Source: Halicephalobus mephisto (Eukaryota > Nematoda > Chromadorea > Rhabditida > Panagrolaimidae). From it: a stretch of DNA of 64,000 bases. The notes beneath the pieces were generated by a model, which did no database searches, was not told the origin of the DNA, and saw only the letters and a list, made by a program, of their open reading frames with translations. Positions 24,906 to 38,200 of the stretch are shown here, one piece after another (positions within the stretch are counted from its first letter, which is position 1; the number at the start of each line of letters is the position of its first letter). The stretch is from contig SWDT01000105.1 in the NCBI GenBank assembly GCA_009193035.1, positions 186,001 to 250,000 on the forward strand. Direction: 5' to 3'. A program made the position numbers and the translations under genes.

Positions 24906-26689
24906 AGACAATTTTCGAAATTTTCATTGACAAATATTTTTTATTTTTTTTAATTTTAAAAAACAATGAAAATATTAAATTTCATAATTTTTAGTTTTAA
25001 TTATAAAATTTCGTAAATTTTCCTCGAGATACTTTTTGAAATTTTATTTTTTAAAGTAATTGAAAATATTAAATTTCACAAAATTTAGGTTTGAAAAATT
25101 TCGTGTTAAGACAATTTTGAATTTCTTTATAAAAAATAAAATTCTAGAAATTTTAAAAATTATAAAAATTAAGAATTTTCATATTTTTGGTCCTAGGGAG
25201 AAAATTCTGAAATTTTATATTAAAGTAAATTTTTCTTAATTTTAATTTTTTTCGAAATATTTTTGATTTTTTCAAAATTCTTAATTTTCATTTTTTCAAA
25301 AAATTCTAAATTTTATTTTTTTCCAAAATTCTTAATTTTTATTTTTTTTTAATGTCTTAATTTCACTCTTGTTACAACTAGTAATTTTCTCATAACAGGC
25401 TCTTTAAAAAACAAATTATGTCTGTGTTCATTGTGTCCCCTGAGGGAAATCTCGTCGAGATATTCATTATAATTGCTCAATTAAAGTTTCTGCAATAATT
25501 TCCATTTTTAAAATAACAAATAATAATATTATTATTTTACTAAAAAAAGAATTTGCGTAATTCAAACATGCCGTGTTTGCCCGAAATTTCCAAATTGCTT
25601 TTGTGTTTCAAAAATAAGCGTGTCCTTTGCCCTAATTGTCGGCCACCATTCGGAGGATCACATTTCCGATTCAATACAGGTCTATTAGCTGACCAGTCCC
25701 GAAGTCCATGAAGAAATCCCCATAAAAATTAAAATTAAATCTGCATTTTGCCTGCAACATTGTCTATAAAATTTTTGTTTAAAAATTAAATATTATTTTT
25801 TTTTACAAATTAAAATTTTTATAAATTTTTATTATCTTTTAAATTTTAATTTTTTATAAATTTTCATTATTTTTTAAATTTAAATTTTTTATAAATTTTC
25901 ATTATTTTTTAAATTTAGATTTTTTATAAATCTTCATTACTTTTTAAATTTTAATTTTTTACATATTTTTATCTTTTAAATTTTAATTTCAATTTCTTTA
26001 AATTCTTATTTTTTTTTTGTAAGTTTTTTTAAAAATTTTTTTGTAGATTTTTATTTTTATTTTTTTTACAAATTTCAATTTCATTATTTTTTTCACTATT
26101 TTTATTTTTATTTTTTTAAATTTTTATTTTTTAAATTTTTTTATAATTTTTGATTTTTATTTTTTGCAGATTTTGGTATAGTCTGATTTTGTGGTTTTTC
26201 GTGTTTTGAGGAGCTTGTTTCATATGCATTAAGGCACAATGTCCTTCAAATGGAGTTTTATGTTTTATTCAATTTTGTCCTAAACTGCCTCTGGGTGTAA
26301 GAATAATTTTTTTAAATTGAAAAATATTCAAATAAATTATTAGATAAATTAAAAATGGAATTTTTAACGAAATTTATTAAAAATTTTACGAAATTCTAAA
26401 ATTTTAAAGAATTTAGAAAATTTAGAAAATTTTAAAATTATAAAATTTCGAAAATTCAGAAATATTTTGCATTAGATTTTGAAAAATTTTAAAACTTTTG
26501 AAATTTTTAAAAATTTTATAACATCTGATTCTGTGATTTTTAAACGTTTCTAAAACAATTTCGACCTTAATGTTCCTCATTTCCCTTATCTAGTACCCCA
26601 TTCCTAACCCTGCTACTGTACTCTAGGAACTTCTTTGAGACTACATGAAATCCCTAAGATCATGTTTTAAATGACTTGAGAAATTATAT
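24906..26689. other. AT-rich non-coding with one balanced island
   Basis: Positions 25380-25760 are balanced and carry no ORF; most of the rest is A/T simple sequence. No gene seen. Confidence 0.4.
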
Positions 26690-26945
26690 TCGATTACTGT
26701 AGATAAAGTAATCTTCAATTTACTGTAGATGAATCAGTCTTTAATTACTGTAGATGAATCAGTTTTCGATTACTGTAGATAAAGTAATCTTCAATTTACT
26801 GTAGATGAATCTATCTTCAATTACTGTGGATGAATCAATCTTTGATTACTGTAGATAAATTAATCTTTAATTACTGTGGATAAAGTAGTCTTCGATTACT
26901 GTAGATAAATCAGTCTTCAATTTACTGTGGATGAATCAGTCTTTG
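26690..26945. repeat. Tandem array, unit about 30 bp (TTACTGTAGAT)
   Basis: attactgtagataaagtaat and attactgtagatgaatcagt alternate about eight times, separated by ctttaa/cttcaa spacers. Confidence 0.85.
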
Positions 26946-29504
26946 ATCCATGTAATCCCCGTCAATTGGCGCTCGGATAAAAGTCGATCAGGTTTTGTTG
27001 ACTGTGGTCGGTCAATCAAAGCGATCTCGGCGGGGATGCAAACAAGGAATCCGCTAATTTCGGCAGGTGTCCTAAACCAGAATAATTAGAAACTAATAAT
27101 CTGGAAAGAGTAAACTCTGCCAATTTTGGTAGATTAAACGATATTCGTGGACAGGATTAGACTCGGTTATTAATTTGATTGGCACAGGTAGTCCTCAAGG
27201 AAACCAGGCCATGGAAGAACCACCGTTGCTAGGGCAATTTTCATCATCTACATATAAAATAAAATTATTTCGTGCAAATTAGTCTCTTCTTTCCTTTTTA
27301 GGAATGGACACTGTTGCGTTTTTGCTTTACGTACATGTTTTTAAATTTTTTTGTTTTTGGATTTTAAAAAATACGATTTTGAAAGAGCTTTGACTTTTTT
27401 CGAGGATTCTGGAAGTCTTTTGGAATCTGTCTGGGAGATTCTGAGGGACTTCTAGAATATCTTGGAAGATTCTGGAAGTTGTTTAAGATTTTTGAAGGAT
27501 TCTGGAGGTGTTTTGGAATTTTTTGGAAGATTTTGGGGAATTTTTAGGATCTTTTGAGAGATTCTGGAGGTCTTCTAGAATCTTTTGGGAGATTTTGGAA
27601 GTTGTCGAAGGTCTTTTGAAGGATTCTGGAGGTCTTTTAGAATCTTTCGAGGGATTCTAAAAGTCTTCTAGAATCTTCTAATAATTTTAAAACTTTCTAA
27701 AATCTTTTGGAAAATTCTGGAGATTTTCTAAAACCTTCTAATAATTCTAAAAGCCTTCTAGAATCTTTTCAGAGATTCTGGAAATCCTCTAGGATCTCGT
27801 AGAAACTTGTAAGACTTTTTATAATTCCTTGAAAGTTTTCATAATTCTTTAAAACTTCCCATAATCCAATAAAAGATTTTGAAGACCTTTTATAAATTCT
27901 TTTTTCAAGACAATTTCGCACTAATTTCTATAATAACATAATTGTATAATATATTACTAAGAACTATAAAAATCTTTAAAATTTCATGTCGAGATAAATT
28001 TGCACTAATTTCTATAATAGTATAATTATACAGTATGCATTACTAAAAACTATGAAAATTTATTTCGAAGAAAATTCCGGAAATTTTAAAATAGTAAAAT
28101 TACACAGTATGCATTACTAAAAACTATGAAAATCTATTTTGAAATGAAATTTATATATTTTTAAAATAGTGTTATTATACAGTATGCATTATTAAAAACT
28201 ATGAAAATCTATTTCGAAAAAAATTTTTAAATATTTTTATAATTTTATGATTTTACAGTATTCATTGCTAAAAACTATAAAAATCTTAAAATCTATTTTG
28301 AAATAAATTTTAAAATATTTTTATAATTTTATAATTTTACAGTATTGCTAAAAACTATAAAAATCTCAAAATCTATTTTGAAACAATTTTGAAATATTTT
28401 TATGATGATATAATTGTACAGTATACATTGCTAAAAACTATAAAAATTTGTGTCGAGACAATTTTGCACTAATTTTTATTTTTTCTTTAATGTTTTAATT
28501 TTGAATTTTTTTCACTTGAATGAATATATTTAATTTTCTATTATTTAATTTAATGAAAATTCAACTTTACGGTAATTTTATAAAATATTCGTTTTTTAAA
28601 GTCTTTGATCTCGTTTTTGCTTAATTTATCCGTTATCTTAATCCAGCTCGAGGCATCTTTGGTGACGCAGAACTGACCTCTGGCTCATCCGGAGCCAGAT
28701 TTACCAACAAAAAACAATCGAAACAAACATCCGTTTTACTCTTTAGTCTTTTAAAAAATCGAAAAATATTTTTATTAATTTTCTCAAAATACTTAAAAAA
28801 ATAAAAAAACATTTCTAAATTTTCCAAAAAATAAAAAAAATTCTTAATTTTATTAATTTTATAAAAAATAAAAAAATATTTCAGTTTTTTTAAAAAAATA
28901 AAAAAATATTTTTTAATTTGATTAATTTTGTAAAAAATAAAAAAACATTTCTAAATTTTCTAAAAAATAAAAAAACATTTTTAAATTTTATTAATTTTAT
29001 AAAAAATAAAAAATATTTTAGTTTTTTTAAAAAATAAAAATAAAACATTTTTAAATTTTTAAAAAAGTATTTTTTAATTTTATTAATTTTGTAAAAAATA
29101 AAAAATATTTTAGTTTCTTTAGAAAATAAAAAAAAATTATTTTAAATTTAATAAAGAATATTTTTTAATTTCCTAAAAAATAAAAAAAAATATTTTTATT
29201 AATTTTTAAAAAATTTTAAATTTATAAAAAATCAAAAAACATTTTTATTAATTTTTTTTTAATTTTGTTAAAAATAGAGATTCTAAAATTTCAATTATTT
29301 TTTTTTCGTCACATGGAATGATGTTCGAAAAAATTAAAACCGACTTATTTTTTTTAATATGACGTTGGATCCGGAACCCAAAATACACCACCTTGTTTAT
29401 CGTCAGAAATTCTTTCTTGAGACGAATGTTTGTACTTTAGGCAGTAATAAAAAGATTTTTATGGACTTCTAGAATCCGGAAAAAGTCAAAATTTTTGGAA
29501 ATTT
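26946..29504. other. Balanced island, then degenerate repeat fields
   Basis: Positions 26946-27260 are balanced, unique and AT-poor for this region, with TAATTA-like words (agaataattagaaactaat) but no ORF. Positions 27390-27850 are a field of gattctggaagtcttttgg words. Positions 27960-28450 are an irregular array of about 85-110 bp built on acagtatgcattactaaaaa. Positions 28780-29270 are A/T simple sequence. No gene seen. Confidence 0.4.
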
Positions 29505-29940
29505 TTGAACTTTTTAGAGTACTGTAGAAGTTTGGACAATTTTATAGAATTTTTATGAATATAATTTAGGAATCCTGAAGTCGGTTGAGATACTGTAGAA
29601 AGTTCTAGAATCTTCATATTTCTGAAGTTTTTTAGAATTTTGTTAGAAATTTCTGAACTTTTTAGAGTACTGTAGAAGTTTCGACAATTTTATAGAATTT
29701 TTATGAATATAATTTAGGAATTCTGAAGTGGATTGAGATACTGTAGAATCTTCCAGAATCTTCATATTTCTAAAGTTTTTTAGAATTTTGTTAGAAATTT
29801 TGGAACTTTTTAGAGTACTGTAGAAGTTTCGACAATTTTATAGAATTTCTAAGAATATAATTTAGGAATTCTGAAGTCGGTTGAAGTACTGTAGAATCTT
29901 CCAGAATCTTCATACTTCTGAAGTTGTTTGGAATTCTGAA
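29505..29940. repeat. Tandem array, unit about 149 bp, three copies
   Basis: gagtactgtagaagttt recurs near 29517, 29666 and 29815 with the intervening ttatgaatataatttaggaa and agaatcttcatatttctgaa conserved. Confidence 0.85.
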
Positions 29941-31194
29941 ATCCAATAAAATTTTTCAAAAATAAAATTAACGATTTTGGAAATTTTTATATTCATTTTT
30001 GTAATTTTCGAAATTTAAAAATTTCTGGAATTTTTTAATTTTTGTAATTTTTTACTTTAAACGAGCAATTGTACAAGAATATCGTATTTTACAAATTTCT
30101 CAATAAATCGGATTCTGACGGTGTCAAGCGATAATCTTGTAAATGAGCTTTAGACATCTGTCGAATCTCAGATCCTTTATCTATTTTGCATTCCTGTATG
30201 TTAACCAGCTTTTCCTCAAAAGACGATCATTACAAATTTCATGACGATAAAAGTCAAAAAAATAATTTTTATTTTTTTTAAAAATAATTTTTATTTTTTT
30301 TAAAATAATTTTTATTTTTTTTAAAAATAATTTTTATTTTTTTTAAAATAATTTTTATTTTTTTTAAAATAATTTTTATTTTTTTAAAATAATTTTTATT
30401 TAAAAAAAAAATTACTTTTTTTCTTGAAATAATTTTTATGTTAAAAAAAAACAATTTTTACTTTTTTTAAAATAATTTTTATTTTTTTATAAATTACTTT
30501 TTTTGTTAAAATTATTTTTATTTTAAGAAAAATTATTTTTACTTTTTTTTATTTTTAAATTAAAAAAAAATTAAACCTACATTTGATAATTTAATTTTTG
30601 TTCTATTTTTCTGCAAATCCCTTTAAATTAAAAAATTATTAATTTTCAAAGTATTAATTTATTAATTTTTGGATACATTATTTTATTAATTTTTAAATTT
30701 TTAAAAATATTAATTTTCTAATTTTAAAAATGTTAATTTTTTTGAATATTTAAAATAATAATTTTTTTTTGAATTTTTGAAAATATTAATTTTCTTGAAT
30801 TTTTAAAATAATATTAATTTTTTATTTTTGAAAATATTAATTTTTTAATTTTTAAAATGATAATTTTTTTGAATTTTTAAAATAATATTTTTTTTGAATT
30901 TTTAAACATTACTTTATTAATTTTCAAAATATTACTTTAATTTTTATCCTTGTAATTAGTCGCCGATTAACGAAAAAGTGGGCGAATCATTGTGATTTCT
31001 TCATCTGGAGACTCGTTACAGAATCCTTGAAATTTTAAGAGATTAGGAGGCGGCCGAGTCATGCTCTTCCACAAAATTGATTTTGTTTTGGATTAAATAT
31101 GTTTTCAAAGAAAAAAGTGTTAATTTATAAATGTTGGAAATTATTTGTACAAACTTCCTTTCAAAATTATAAAAAATTTAATTTTTCTGAAAAT
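29941..31194. other. AT low complexity with small islands
   Basis: Positions 30250-30560 are a simple repeat of taatttttattttttttaaa. Small balanced islands lie at 30060-30240 and 30950-31085. No gene supported. Confidence 0.45.
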
Positions 31195-32345
31195 TTTTCA
31201 TTTGGTCCCGAGTGGAAAATGCATGTTTATGGTTTAGTAGTTTCCACTCGGGACCACGGAAAGTTTAGTTTTTCTGAAAAGTTCTTACTAGGTCTCGAGT
31301 GGAAATTGCGTTTTTGTGGTTTAATAGTTTCCATTCAAGACCTCGAAAAATTTAATTTTTCTGAAAATTTTTCATTTGGTCCCGAGTGGAAAGTGCATGT
31401 TTATGGTTTAGTAGTTTCCATTCGGGACCACGGAAAGTTTAGTTTTTCTGAAAAGTTCTTATTAGGTCTCGAGTGGAAAATGCATGTTTATGATCTTCTA
31501 CTTTCCACTTGGGACCTCGGAAAATTTGATTTTTTTAAAAATTTGACTTTTTTAAAAAATTCTCAGTTGGTCCTGAGTGGAAATTAGATACATATGGTCA
31601 TCACTAATGACTGCGAGAATGTATCTTTGTCGGAAAATTTCCACCTGTTCTCGAGTGGAAATTCTGTATATATGGATTTATATATAATTTTAATTCAAGA
31701 CCAGACGAAAAAAATTTGTTTTTTAATCCTCACCTGGTCCTGGGTGGAAACTATGAATTTGATTTTGCATAACTTCCATTCAGGATAAAGTAGAAAATAT
31801 TTATTTTAATACCTCGTCATTCGGTCCCGAATGGAAATTCTGCAAAATTAAATTCATAATTTCCACTCAGGACCACAGGAAATTTTGAAAACGAATATTT
31901 GTCATAGTCTCGAGTGGAAACTATTCAATGTCAAATTCATAATTTCCACTCAGGACTAAACAGAAAATATTTATTTTAATACCTCGTCATTTGGTCCCGA
32001 GTGGAAATTACAAATTTGACTTTAAATAACTTCCACTCAGGACCAAGTTGGAGAAATTTATCTTTGAACATTTATCATCGTCCCGAGTGGAAATTACAAA
32101 TATAACTTTACATAACTTCCACTCAGGACCAAGTTGGAAAAACTTATCTTTGAACATTTATCATCGTCCCGAGTGGAAATTACAAATTTGATTTTACATA
32201 ATTTCCACTCAGGACCAAGTTGGAAAAACTTATCTTTGAACATTTATCATCGTCCCGAGCGGAAATTACAAATATAACTTTAAATAACTTCCACTCAGGA
32301 CCAAGTTAAAAAAGCTATTTCCGACTTGGTCCTGAATGGAAATCA
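31195..32345. repeat. Hairpin array: about fourteen 87-bp units, each an inverted repeat
   Basis: The arm GGTCCCGAGTGGAAA and variants recur about every 87 bp, and its reverse complement TTTCCACTCGGGACC sits between successive copies. The first unit (31204-31218 with 31241-31255) is a perfect 15-bp stem with a 22-base loop; later units keep stems of 12-15 bp with GGTCCTGAGTGG/CCACTCAGGACC variants. The first four units alternate in an A-B-A-B pattern. Since 87 is 29 codons, a 162-codon plus frame (31099-31587) reads four 29-residue repeats (FNFSENFSFGPEWK type), which I take as a by-product. Confidence 0.9.
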
Positions 32346-33659
32346 TAAATAATTTTACATTTATTATGATTTTTTACAATTTTTAATTTATTTTACAAAA
32401 ATTCCATTTTTAAAATAATTTATTTTTGATTATTTTAAAAATTTACTCAAATCTAAAATTTCCCAATTTTGAAAAATAAAATTTAAATTAAAAATAAAAA
32501 TTTATATTCAATTTTGACTGTTGTTTTTTCGCTTAAAAAATTTCAAAAATTATAATTCAGCTTCACTTAATAGAGTTTTGACCAAAAACGGCATAATTTC
32601 GTTTATTTTAATTTTCACAATTTTTCGAAACACAGCAACCGATTTTTTTACTTTCAAAAAACTTTTAAAAATATTTTTAATTTTTTACAGTAATCCTACA
32701 GAGACTATAGTTTAATATTTGTTTCAATTTTAATTGTTTTAATGGACATTATTTAATTTTTTAAAATTATTCAATTTTTAAAATTTTTAAATTTTTTTAA
32801 AAATTATTTAATTTTTTTTAATTATTTAATTTTTAAAATTATTTAATTTTTTTTAAAATTATTTAATTTTTAAAATTTATTTAATTTTTTAAATTATTTA
32901 ATTTTTAAAATTTATTTAATTTTTTTAAAATTTATTTAATTTTTTAAATTTTTAAATGACCCAGACAATTTTAAATTTTTATAAAATTGAAATGTCTAAA
33001 AAAACTCAAAGATTGGATTAATTTTTCTGGATTGACCTCATATTCCCTCAAAATCCCCTCAGGCAAAAATTGTAATAAATACGTCAAAGTCGAAAAATCA
33101 CGTAATTTTTAAAATTTTTCAATAATTTTTAATTTTTTTTCAGTTTTTAATTTCTTTTTTGACTTTTTTGAAATTTTTTATTTTAAATTTTTTGGAATTT
33201 TTGGAATTTTTGGAATTTTTAAATTTTTTTATTTTTTTTTAAATTTTTTATTTTTTTTGATAAATTTTAAATATACAGTAAAATAGTTAAATGTACTTTG
33301 TTACTTAGTGTTAAAAACAAGCGATGAATATTCGTCCCTTTTAGAATTAAGGAATTTAAGAGATTTTCAAAATGTCAATTGCCAGGGGTCTTAACCGGAA
33401 CTTTGGCAATATTCAGCAAAAATTGTTGTTTTGATTTTTTAATACTTTATAAAATTAAGGAAAAATTTATTATTTAATTTTTAATAAAAAAAAATCAAAT
33501 ATAAAGTTTTTAAAAAATAGAAATTAATCAATGGGATACGGTAACTGAGTAGATGGGTCTTTGAACTTTTTCGATCGATTTAAAAAAATTAATTTTTTTT
33601 AAAATTGAAGTAATTTAAAAATTTATTTTTTTGCATTAGGTTAATACAGTAAATTAGGA
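32346..33659. other. AT low complexity, no gene
   Basis: Almost entirely A/T-rich; positions 32750-32950 are a simple repeat of ttatttaatttttaaaa. A 64-codon frame at 32521-32715 is low complexity. No gene seen. Confidence 0.5.
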
Positions 33660-33965
33660 GTTTTGTCTCAAAGCGAAAATTGTACTTTCGAATTCTGAAA
33701 TTAAAAAATTTTCAAACATTTTTAAATTTTTCTTAAAAATTGAAATAATCCTAAAATTTATTTTATACTGCATCGGTACAGTAACCTAGTAGTTTTCTCT
33801 CAAAGCGAAAATTGTACTCTCGAATTCTGAAATTAAAAAATTTTCAAACATTTTTAAATTTTTCTTAAAAATTGAAATAATTCAGAAATTTATTTTTTTA
33901 TACTGCATCGGTACAGTAACCTAGTAATTTTCTCTCAAAGCGAAAATTGTACTCTCGAAGTTTAA
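33660..33965. repeat. Tandem array, unit about 133 bp, three copies
   Basis: ctcaaagcgaaaattgtact occurs at 33667, 33799 and 33933, with ttctgaaattaaaaaatttt and tgcatcggtacagtaaccta between. Confidence 0.85.
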
Positions 33966-35225
33966 AATTAATAATTTTTTATCTTTTTAGTCATTTTTAA
34001 AAACTGACCTCGATTCTGAAATTTATCTGTTTTTGCAATCTACTCTTCTCTCGGGTATACTGTAATATACTAAGATAATTTTTTTCGTTAAAAGGATTTA
34101 TGGATTTGAAAAAGTGCCAGCTCTTGCAAATGAGCAAATTAGTCTGAGTCAATCTCCATTTTTGTTCAGATAATCACGGGATTATAATTAAATTAATATT
34201 TTTAAAATAAAATATCACATTCAGGTGGTCTCATAGGACCAATTATGCCGGTTTTCTGAACCATCTGTTTTGGATTGTTTGTCCTCAATGAGAGGCGGGG
34301 CGGATTCAGGAAGCCCCCGACAAAAATGGCAATTCTTTGATCTTTATCCTTAAAAACATGTAATGTTTTTATTTTTTTTATTTTTCTTAATCCATTCGAC
34401 GTCGATAGAAACAAATATCTATGGCAAAAATTTGTCAATTCAGGAGATTCTGTATGACGTAAAAAACGCGTGTTCTGTTGACCTTATTTTTTTAATTTTT
34501 TTTAATTTTTAATTTTTTGTGACTTCATAAAGACGACCGGAACCCTCGATTTACGCGTTTCATTCCTTGGATAATCTCGAATAATACGGGAATCAAGTCA
34601 GACTTCCACCAGACTATAAAACTGGAGGAGATTGGATTAATTTTCAGTTTCGATGGTTTTCATTTTTTAATAAATAGCACTTTTAGAAGGTTTTGGATTT
34701 ATTAAAGATTGTACAATTTTTGAATTTTTTAAATTATTTAAATTTTTGGAATTTCGAATAATTTTAAGAGGTTTCTGAAGGCTTCTGGAATTTAGTAAAA
34801 ATTCCAAAACTGTTAAATTTTATGAAACATTCTGAAAACTTGTTGAAATTTTTTGAAGCTTCTGGAATTTACTAGTCTTCCAGAATCCACCATGTTCCTT
34901 TGGAATTTACTAGTCTTCCAAAATCCTCCATGTTTTTTAGAATCAGCTGAAGTCTTCCAGAATCCTCCATGTTCTTTTATAATTTACTGAAGTCTTCCAG
35001 AATCCCATATAAATTTTTAACTTTTCAGAAAAATCCCAAAAATTACCGTAACCTTTGAATTTTGAACATTCGTGTCGAGACAATTTCCCATTTTTTTACC
35101 GCAATCGTGACGAGAATTTCGTGATTTTAATTTTTTAAAAATTGTTTAATTTTAATTTTTTTAGGTTTGTAAATTTTTCGAATACGACAGTACTCGATCC
35201 TACAGCGAAAACCGTCTTTTATTTG
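33966..35225. other. 5' flank of the homeobox gene
   Basis: Balanced patches at 34120-34330 and 34520-34640 and a short field of gtcttccagaatcctccatg words at 34860-35010. No promoter motif can be asserted. Candidate acceptors ending ttttttag (35164) and tacag (35205) lie before the first in-frame ATG at 35226, so an upstream exon or a spliced leader may join here. Confidence 0.4.
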
Positions 35226-38200
35226 ATGCCAGAATCAGACCAGATTCAAACAAACAGTCCTTTCGAAGCTCCTGTAGCTGATATATTCAAAAAAATAATG
35301 GATATGGCTTTGCTTCAAACTCCAACTTCTGATTCTCAAAAATCTTCAAATTCGTCAGATCAAATTGCGGCAATGCAACAATTTATGGCAATGCAACAAC
35401 ATTTTGCTGCTCAATTTTTGGCTTTATATCAACCAGGAGGATCTTCTGGAACAACAAATTCAAATGGAATAAATCCTATGGCATTTTTAGGACTTCAAAA
35501 TCCATTATTTGGAATTCAAAGTCCCACAACCCCAACAAGTGCCACAACTTCCAATTCTAGTGGATCTTTGAAAAGAGAAAGTGAAGATCCCCTGACACCC
35601 CCTTCGGCTAAGAAACCCAATAATTACTTTTCCAATTTTGCCATTGAGAACCTGACTGGAAAAAAAGAAGATTCTAAAGAAGGAATCAAACTGGAAAAAG
35701 ACGATATTGAAGACGAATCCAAATCCATTAATGGTAGGTTTTATCTTGCATTATATACTGTACTTTATTTCATCAAAGTTCGAAGTCAGTTCGAAATCAA
35801 AGTAGGCAAAATTCGAAGTTAGAATTCGAAGTTAGAATTTAAAATTAAAATTCGAAATTAAAATTCGAAGTTAAAATTCAAAGTTAAAATTCGAAATCAG
35901 AATTCGAAGTTAGAATTCGAAATCAGAATTCAAAGTTGAAATTCAAAGTTAAAATTCGAAATCAGAATCCGAAGTTAGAATTCGAAGTTAAAATTTGAAG
36001 TAAAAATTCGAAATCGGAATCCGAAGTTAAAATTCGAAGTTAAAATTCAAAGTTAAAATTCGAATTTAGAATTAGCTATCAGAATTCGAAGTCAAAATCC
36101 AAGGTCAAAGTTTGAGAATTTGGATTTTTCGTGTTAAGACGTAACTTATGAGTCATGTTTAAATTTAAAATTTTTTATTTCTTAAAATTTAAAACTTTAT
36201 TTTTTTATTTTTTATTTTTAGATCATGAAGCATCTCCTCCTTGTGGATCTGATCAATCGATCAAACTGTCTCCAGAAGACAAACTTTCCCCTGGAAGCGA
36301 CGAATGCAACAAGAGAAACAAACAAAGACGGTACAGAACCACCTTCTCCGCTTACCAATTGGACGAATTAGAGAAAATTTTCGCTCATACACATTATCCG
36401 GATGTTTTTATGCGGTGAGTTCGTTAAGCCATCTGCACAACAGTTGCTCCTTTGAGATATGTGTTTCCTCGATTTCGGAAAAAAATTATTTTTTAAAATT
36501 ACTTTTTTAGTATTTAAATTACCTTAATGTAAATAATTAACAAAGAAAAAAATCATCCCAAGGTCTGTAAACAGATCGATATTAAAGCAAAATTCGCAAT
36601 TTGCGCGCAATATTCTAATAGATAAGTCGATTTCAAAATTGCAGCTTGCGCGCAATATTCTGGCAAGTAAGTTGACATCGAAATAAAATCCGCAGGTTGC
36701 GCGCAACATTCTGACAAGTAAGTTTATATTGAAATAACAATAAAAATGGAAATCAAACCCGCAAGTTGCGCGCAACATTCTGACAAGTAAGTTTACATTG
36801 AAATAAAAATGAAATCTGCATGTTGCGCGCAACGTTTGGGAAGATAAATTGACAAAAATCAAATCCGCAGGTTGCGCGCAATATTCTGGCAGCCCGATCA
36901 ATTTCAAAGTAAAAATGAAATCTGCAGATTGCGCGCAACGTTTGGAAGATAAATTGACAAAAATGAAATTCGCAAGTTGCGCGCAACATTCTGGCAGGTT
37001 GACTTACTTAATTGTTGCAAGTAAACTGCAAATTTAATTTTAATGTTGATTTTTACAGAATTTGGTACTAATTTAAAATTAAAAAATTTGGGAATGACCG
37101 GGAATTGCGGAGGGAGAAATTTCGTGGAGCTCATTAAACAATCTGTTTTCGACCTTGTTGATTTTTTTGATTTATATGGTTCTCAATTAAGGGCGATAAT
37201 TGCGGCAATAATTAGCGATTTTAAATAAGCAATATTTTCAAACATAATTTTTGCTCATTTTTGAAATATTAAATTTTATTGCATTTTAAAAATATTTTTA
37301 TTTTTCCACTTCAAAATGCAAGAAAAACTCCAAAAATTAATAGCAGCCATTAGTGTCAGAACTCGAAACAACATTATTGTCCGGCAATTAGCCTCTTCCT
37401 CAGGAAATATTACTCTTTTTTGAAAAACTAAATGAATAAAGAGAATCGAAACCAATTTCATGCATTCTTGACGAGAGCCAATTGGCCAAATGTCGAAATT
37501 CAAGGGCAAGAGAGGATTCGATTTTTGTAATTTATATAAAACAAAACACTTCGAAACAATAATTTCTTAATAGCATAATACTACTGTAATTCATATATAA
37601 AAATTTTTTTTAAAAAGTTTAGATTACTGTAATTTATATATCAAAATTCAAAAAAAAGAAGTTTAGATTACTGTAATTCATATATAAAAAATTTTTAAAT
37701 AAAGAAGTTTAGATTACTGTAATTCATGTATAAAAAATTCAAAAAAAAAAAGTTTAGATTACTGTAATTCATATATAAAAAATTCAAAAAAAAAGTTTAG
37801 ATTACTGTAATTCATATATCAAAATTTAAAAAAAAAGAAGTTTAGATTACTGTAATTCATATATAGAAAATTTCTTAAAAAAGTTTAGATTACTAAAACT
37901 AATTTGTAAAAAATTTATGTTTTTTTTAATAATTTTAAATTGGTTTTTTTAAAATATTATTTAGTAGATTTAAAACTTGAAAAATCTCAGCGAATTTTGA
38001 TCTTGTTAATTTTGCTTATTTTGAATAATATTTTTAATTTGCTTTTAAAAAACATCAATAAGGTCACTGTTGTAATAAATTAAATTACGATATCCAAAAT
38101 GGATTTCTAATTTGTATCTATTCAGATATGTACAGACAAATATTCCAATTAATTTCACCTAAAAAAATTAAAAAATTCTTTACGTAAAAATTTTTAATTT

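Noticed and set aside
31195..32345. CRISPR-like regularly spaced repeats
   Set aside because: Units are contiguous tandem repeats with conserved loops, no unique spacers, in an intron-bearing eukaryotic genome without cas genes.
36524..37134. Minus and plus frames of 62-127 codons in homeobox intron 2
   Set aside because: Same satellite in the opposite orientation, lying between well-supported homeobox exons.
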